A stretch of 8,655 nucleotides of DNA from the NCBI GenBank assembly GCA_004376385.1, contig SOJY01000003.1:1-8655 (forward strand), written 5' to 3'. This DNA comes from Candidatus Bathyarchaeum sp. GTDB taxonomy: Archaea > Thermoproteota > Bathyarchaeia > Bathyarchaeales > Bathyarchaeaceae. Below are positions 5,401 through 8,655 of this stretch, piece after piece. Every line of letters starts with the position of its first letter. The stretch's first letter is position 1. The notes beneath the pieces are model-generated. The model did no database searches. It worked only from the letters and a program-made list of their open reading frames with translations, and was not told where the DNA came from. A program made the translations under genes and the position numbers.

Positions 5401-5631
5401 ATGCCAACTGAAACTATTCTCCAGTTACTGGAGAACGGAAAATGGCATTATCTAAAGGATATAGAAGAGAAAACTCGCCTAAACAGTTTCAAAGTTGAGA
5501 ATGTCACAAAATTCTTGGCAAAATATAACTTCGTCAAACTGGATGAAGCAGAACAAAAAGTAAAACTTGATTCGCCCATGAACAGGTTCCTCAAGAGAAT
5601 TCGGCAACTAGAAAACGAAGAGAACATTTAA
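5401..5631 (+). CDS. short archaeal winged-helix protein
   Basis: A 76-residue protein built almost entirely of one winged helix: ETILQLLENGKWHYLKDIEE (helix 1 and turn, residues 4-23), TRLNSFKVENVTKFLAKYNF (recognition-helix region, 25-44), VKLDEAEQKVKLD (two-strand wing, 45-57) and a C-terminal basic helix (MNRFLKRIRQLENEE). Proteins of this size and pattern (lxxLengkWhylkdIe...) are common stand-alone DNA-binding regulators in archaea. Their targets are usually unknown. It stands alone: 148 bases separate it from the portal block, and the next genes are on the opposite strand. The start is supported by AAAGGAG. It could regulate either neighbour; nothing here decides. Confidence 0.78.
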   Translation: MPTETILQLLENGKWHYLKDIEEKTRLNSFKVENVTKFLAKYNFVKLDEAEQKVKLDSPMNRFLKRIRQLENEENI

Positions 5632-5770
5632 CTCTTCAATTAATCAGCATGCTTTTCTGTAATTCTTCACTGTTTTCGCTTTCGAAAAATTAGTGATCCT
5701 ACTGTTTTATGGATTTGATTTTTTGCAAAATGAAATAAAATTTTTGAATGCCCGCGGATTTCCGCCGAAC

Positions 5771-6688
5771 TCATTCTCGCAATAGGCATATGTGAGGGCT
5801 TTCTTTGTTTAAACTAAAGATATCGTTTATGAGGCTCCTATCCGGATTCAAAAATATCCTTTTAGCCATCAGTTCGTATACCCTCAAAACCGAGGGTAAC
5901 CCAAATCTCTTTATAAACGGTGATAAACCGTCAAGGTCCCGGCTTAAAGTTACAGCCTTAAAACCGGATTCTTCCCAATGATTAAGAAGTTTCATTGAAG
6001 CCTCGTAACCCATAACTGGTCTGTGAAACTCGAGAGAGATGGCCTTTATTTCCTCTGGAAGATTATAGCCTACAACCCCTTCGTAGCCTTCAATATCCAT
6101 TCTAAGAAGGGCTCTATGGCCGTTAATGCCTAGTTTGTTTATGATTGTTTGAAGAGTTAGAGCTTGAACTGTCACCTCATCCACAATTGACGTTTTGGCC
6201 CCTTTCAAGTAATCCTTATCCGGGATTATTGTAGAGAGATTCTTTTGAGCGGCAATAAACAGAGTTTCTTCTCTGTTATGAACTGAAACTGCCACATTAA
6301 CCTCGCGCACATTTGAATACCGCTCAACATTCTTATGCAAAAACCTGAAGGTTTCCGGGACAGGCTCAATAACTATAACCTTTTTGGCTCCACTTTCCAA
6401 TTCGATAATTGGGAAATATCCGATATTGGAACCTACATCAATAATTACATCAAAATTTTCTTTCTTTATGAACTGTGAAAGAAGATAACAATTAATGGGC
6501 TCCCTAAATCCATAGGCCAAAAGCTGGGCGCTTAAACCCTCATCATTGGGATTAAGTTGAATCTCGCTTTTGTTGTCAGAAACTCCTATCGCTTTGAGAT
6601 CAAGACTCTTTTTGACTTCCACGGCTCCAAGTTTTTTCAAAGTTTTCCGCGCCTTCGAAACTTTCCTCTTGTAGAACAAGCTCAGCAT
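5771..6688 (-). CDS. FkbM-family SAM-dependent methyltransferase
   Basis: A 305-residue Rossmann-fold methyltransferase of the FkbM type. These enzymes methylate hydroxyl groups of sugars or other natural-product scaffolds with S-adenosylmethionine. Motif I is VIIDVGSNIGYF (81-92), binding the SAM methionine part. The acidic end of strand 2 is VIVIEPVPETF (104-114), with E108 for the ribose. The family signature LLRMDIEGYEGVV (194-206) and the following ISLEFH strand fit FkbM. A basic N-terminal segment (residues 5-27) precedes the fold. ATG 6688 has AAGGTG nine bases upstream (6697-6702, minus strand), so the start is well supported. It lies downstream of a glycosyltransferase and a sugar aminotransferase on the same strand, suggesting O-methylation of a surface glycan. 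The 367-bp gap before it contains a likely promoter, so it may be transcribed on its own. Confidence 0.9.
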   Translation of the reverse strand: MLSLFYKRKVSKARKTLKKLGAVEVKKSLDLKAIGVSDNKSEIQLNPNDEGLSAQLLAYGFREPINCYLLSQFIKKENFDVIIDVGSNIGYFPIIELESGAKKVIVIEPVPETFRFLHKNVERYSNVREVNVAVSVHNREETLFIAAQKNLSTIIPDKDYLKGAKTSIVDEVTVQALTLQTIINKLGINGHRALLRMDIEGYEGVVGYNLPEEIKAISLEFHRPVMGYEASMKLLNHWEESGFKAVTLSRDLDGLSPFIKRFGLPSVLRVYELMAKRIFLNPDRSLINDIFSLNKESPHICLLRE

Positions 6689-7055
6689 TACCGAAACACC
6701 TTACTATCTTCTGTGCCTTACCCATTATTTTAGATAAGTTGTAAATAAACATTAAAAGCTGATTTTTCAGTTGTTTGCCTTGTATTCGTCAAGAACGGAA
6801 GATGAGTTTACTTTGTTTCTTGCTCATGCGTATTCGGCAAGAGCATAGTTGTTATATGAAGAGTCTGGTAGCCTCTTAGTAAGTTAAAATCTGGTTCTCT
6901 GTTAACTGGTTAGCTTGACTTCTGACGTTCCAGATCTTGGGAGAAGATTAATTCAGAAAGAATTAAAGTGTTTGTGAACTAACGAATAGTTTGCACGTAA
7001 AAAGCCGCAGACGACGCATGTCTGAAAATACATAACCAGAATTTTATGTTACATT
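6689..7055. other. 367-bp gap without a gene inside the glycan locus
   Basis: No frame on either strand carries a recognisable protein or an RNA gene here. The methyltransferase promoter and ribosome-binding site sit at its left end. It also holds a perfect inverted repeat, TTAATTC (6948-6954) and GAATTAA (6960-6966) around five bases. GTATTCG-CAAGA with one mismatch occurs at 6782-6794 and again at 6830-6842, 48 bases apart. The inverted repeat lies about 90 bases past the glycosyltransferase stop and could mark the end of that transcript, though no T-run follows. The gap could be the scar of a lost gene. Confidence 0.5.
6741..6750 (-). promoter_or_regulatory. TATA-like box for the methyltransferase gene
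   Basis: On the minus strand this reads GTTTATTTAC, close to the archaeal box A. It is centred about 57 bases before ATG 6688. Initiation some 26 bases downstream would leave a leader of about 30 bases that includes the AAGGTG ribosome-binding site. The spacing is plausible, but the match is not exact. Confidence 0.33.
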
Positions 7056-7988
7056 TTATATTTCTTTCAACCTTTTTGTTAATGTGTTCAAACTGTTAAT
7101 TGTTTTTTCTTTCAATTTTTTTCTGGCATAAGTCAAATCTCGTTCACTGAACACTTCAGACAAGGCATTCAGTATGCTCTCTTTGCTCTTCCAGTTGTAA
7201 AAAAGTGCGTAATCATCAAACATGTTTCTTAGTGTTTTTGTTTCGGACAGGATCAATGGCTTTTGGAACGCAACCGCTTCCCATGCACTCATCATTAACG
7301 TGTACTCATCTTTAGTCCCCGTGATTACGCCAAAAGAATTGACTAACAGTTTCATGTAATCCTCGCGATTCAGAAATCCCGTGAATTCTACATGAGAAGA
7401 AGAAAAACGTAACAGTGCGGGATTTCTATAACAATTTCCTGTTACAAACACTTTTATGTTCTTGTATTCATTCACCGCACTTAGAACTTCGAGTAATGGT
7501 TCATCAGGAGAAAAAGACGCGGGGAAAACTAAGTATTTATCATTAGATGACGTTTGTTCAGTCGACTGGATAAACATCCAAGGATCATAAACCACTTCGG
7601 TTTTTGCTATAATTGAAGGGCTCAAAATGTCTAATATTTCATTGTTATGGACAATTACTAAATCGACATAATTAAGTAACTTGTTGAAGGGCTTGTTGAT
7701 AATTAATCCTTTTAATGTGTGACCGTAAACGAATCCCGTATGTACATCCACAACTATTTTACAATTGAAGGTTTTCTTTAACAAAACACCCTCCAACAGT
7801 AATGGTCCTTGTGGCAATTGCAGAATTAAAGTTGAAGGTTTTTTCTTTATGTAATTCAGAAATGTACTATGAGCTGCTTTAATGTATAAAGGACTGGTTT
7901 TGAAAAACCACAATTCTGTATTCGAAACAGCCTTACTCAACAACACAGACCTATAGGACAATTTACGCCATGCAACAATTGCCTTCAG
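7056..7988 (-). CDS. GT-B fold glycosyltransferase (GT4-like), probable CTG start
   Basis: A 310-residue glycosyltransferase that would transfer a sugar from a nucleotide-sugar donor during surface-glycan assembly. It reads as a two-domain GT-B enzyme. The N-terminal domain includes AIVAWRKLSYRSVLLSKAV, then LILQLPQGPLL and VVDVHTGF. The C-terminal donor-binding domain has YLVFPASFSPDEPLLEVLSA, VFVTGN, VEFTGFLNREDYMKLL, and finally MMSAWEAVAFQKPLILSE, the position of the GT4 Glu-rich motif. The shorter reading from TTG 7961 would cut the conserved AW-x5-RS opening. Extending upstream gives CTG 7988, with GGAGG ten bases before it, overlapping the aminotransferase stop as CTGA. ATT 7979 is another possible start. 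The overlap indicates translational coupling with the aminotransferase. No signal peptide or membrane helix, so a cytoplasmic or membrane-peripheral enzyme. Donor and acceptor are unknown. Confidence 0.85.
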   Translation of the reverse strand: MKAIVAWRKLSYRSVLLSKAVSNTELWFFKTSPLYIKAAHSTFLNYIKKKPSTLILQLPQGPLLLEGVLLKKTFNCKIVVDVHTGFVYGHTLKGLIINKPFNKLLNYVDLVIVHNNEILDILSPSIIAKTEVVYDPWMFIQSTEQTSSNDKYLVFPASFSPDEPLLEVLSAVNEYKNIKVFVTGNCYRNPALLRFSSSHVEFTGFLNREDYMKLLVNSFGVITGTKDEYTLMMSAWEAVAFQKPLILSETKTLRNMFDDYALFYNWKSKESILNALSEVFSERDLTYARKKLKEKTINSLNTLTKRLKEI

Positions 7989-8655
7989 TTCTTTTTTGCC
8001 TCCGAAATATCTTTAAGAACATCTAAGATGTATTCGATGTCTTTTTTGTCAACCAGAGGGTGAACAGGCAGACTTAAGACCCGTCTGCAAGTTTCCTCAG
8101 TATTGGGGCACACTGTCCCTCCGTAACCTAACGTCTGATAGAGCGGCTGCCTGTAAATGGGGAGGGGATAGTGAACAGCAGCCCCGACACCATTCTCAGT
8201 TAGACGATCCGCAAGCTTGTTCCGCTCTAGGCGATAATTATCTTCCACTTTCACAACATATTGATGGAAAACATGTTTCACGTCCTTGTCTACGTAGGGC
8301 ACAGTTAAACCCGTGAACTTGCGGATTCCGTTACTCAAAAACTGTGCATTCTCTCTTCTTTTCTCGTTAAATCCGTCAAGTTTCTTGAGCTGAACTGATC
8401 CGATGGCAGCACAGAATTCGGTCATGCGATAATTGTAACCCAATGTGTCATGCTGATACTTGCGGCTTTGTCCATGATTTATGAGCAACCGAGCAGCATC
8501 TGCTAGTTTCTGATTATTCGTGGTGATAATTCCTCCCTCGCCTGCTGTCATGTTCTTAGTCGCGTAGAGACTGAAGCAAGCTATGTCTCCTATGCTTCCA
8601 GCTTTCTGTCCTTTGTATTCGGCTCCGTGGGCTTGGGCAGCATCCTCCACCAAGG
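7985..8655 (-). CDS. DegT/DnrJ/EryC1/StrS sugar aminotransferase, C-terminal part (N-terminus outside window)
   Basis: A pyridoxal-phosphate enzyme of the DegT family that transaminates keto-sugars on nucleotide carriers to make amino sugars for glycans. About 223 residues are visible; the family usually has 360-400, so roughly the first 150 lie beyond the right edge. The frame is open to the edge, and TTG 8653 should not be taken as a start. Visible landmarks are VEDAAQAHGA, whose Asp contacts the cofactor ring nitrogen, and FSLYATKNMTAGEGG, whose Lys forms the Schiff base with PLP. Further on are LGYNYRMTEFCAAIGSVQL, HQYVVKVE, the GVGAAVHYPLPIYRQP substrate loop, and the closing LSLPVHPLVDKKDIEYI. 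All key residues visible are intact. Its stop (TGA) overlaps the likely start of the glycosyltransferase. The exact sugar product cannot be read from this fragment. Confidence 0.93.
   Translation of the reverse strand, partial: LVEDAAQAHGAEYKGQKAGSIGDIACFSLYATKNMTAGEGGIITTNNQKLADAARLLINHGQSRKYQHDTLGYNYRMTEFCAAIGSVQLKKLDGFNEKRRENAQFLSNGIRKFTGLTVPYVDKDVKHVFHQYVVKVEDNYRLERNKLADRLTENGVGAAVHYPLPIYRQPLYQTLGYGGTVCPNTEETCRRVLSLPVHPLVDKKDIEYILDVLKDISEAKKN
7999..8003 (-). promoter_or_regulatory. ribosome-binding site pointing to a CTG start
   Basis: GGAGG on the minus strand, inside the last codons of the aminotransferase, ten bases before CTG 7988. It is too far (37 bases) from TTG 7961 to serve it, so it favours the longer glycosyltransferase reading. 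Confidence 0.5.

Noticed and set aside
5745..5765. GCGG-ATTT-CCGC hairpin just past the methyltransferase stop as a terminator
   Set aside because: Only four base pairs, and no T-run follows on the minus strand.
1..8655. tRNA genes, rRNA, CRISPR arrays and complete insertion sequences
   Set aside because: No TTCGA-arm plus acceptor pairing, no regularly spaced repeats and no transposase signature were found on either strand by eye.

Overview
The window reads as archaeal chromosomal DNA. The signs are a stand-alone TRAM-domain protein, a remnant of an archaeal-type tyrosine recombinase, two short winged-helix proteins, and Shine-Dalgarno sequences of the GGTG/GGAGG type. The strongly A/C-rich coding strand of the CDF transporter and portal genes resembles what I associate with Bathyarchaeia-like TACK archaea, but that placement is inference and nothing here proves it.

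Left part (1-2270): the 3' end of a TRAM protein gene (to 205) is followed by a terminator-like hairpin. Next comes a probable remnant of an Ntn-hydrolase-like gene (about 290-507) and an unrecognised 196-residue cysteine-rich protein (504-1094). A frameshifted C-terminal remnant of a tyrosine recombinase follows (about 1284-1619), then two small unknown overlapping ORFs (1616-1822, 1800-2072). A non-coding stretch at 2073-2203 could be a small structured RNA gene: an A/T-rich promoter-like box, a compact three-way-junction fold and a T7 tract. This whole part looks like a graveyard of accessory genes.

Middle part (2215-5252): a palindrome precedes a CDF-family divalent metal exporter (2339-3226) with intact HxxxD/HxxxD metal sites. 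Then comes a tight three-gene block on the same strand: a winged-helix protein (3474-3785), a full-length tailed-virus-type portal protein (3828-5045), and a 62-residue two-helix membrane protein that seems to start at CTG (5064-5252). No terminase, protease or capsid gene lies nearby, so the portal is an orphan. It is either the last intact piece of a provirus whose integrase is decayed 2 kb upstream, or a domesticated module.

Right part (5401-8655): a second short winged-helix protein (5401-5631) is followed, on the minus strand, by part of a surface-glycan or nucleotide-sugar locus. In transcription order this holds a DegT-family sugar aminotransferase (7985-8655, N-terminus outside the window), a GT-B glycosyltransferase whose probable CTG start overlaps the aminotransferase stop, a 367-bp gap with no gene, and an FkbM-type methyltransferase (5771-6688) with its own likely promoter. 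The first enzyme would make an amino sugar, the second transfer a sugar and the third methylate a glycan. Codon use here is more A/T-rich than in the metal-transporter/portal block, consistent with separate origins.

Most notable are the orphan portal operon, two genes with the same spacing between a strong ribosome-binding site and a CTG start, and the candidate structured RNA upstream of the metal exporter.
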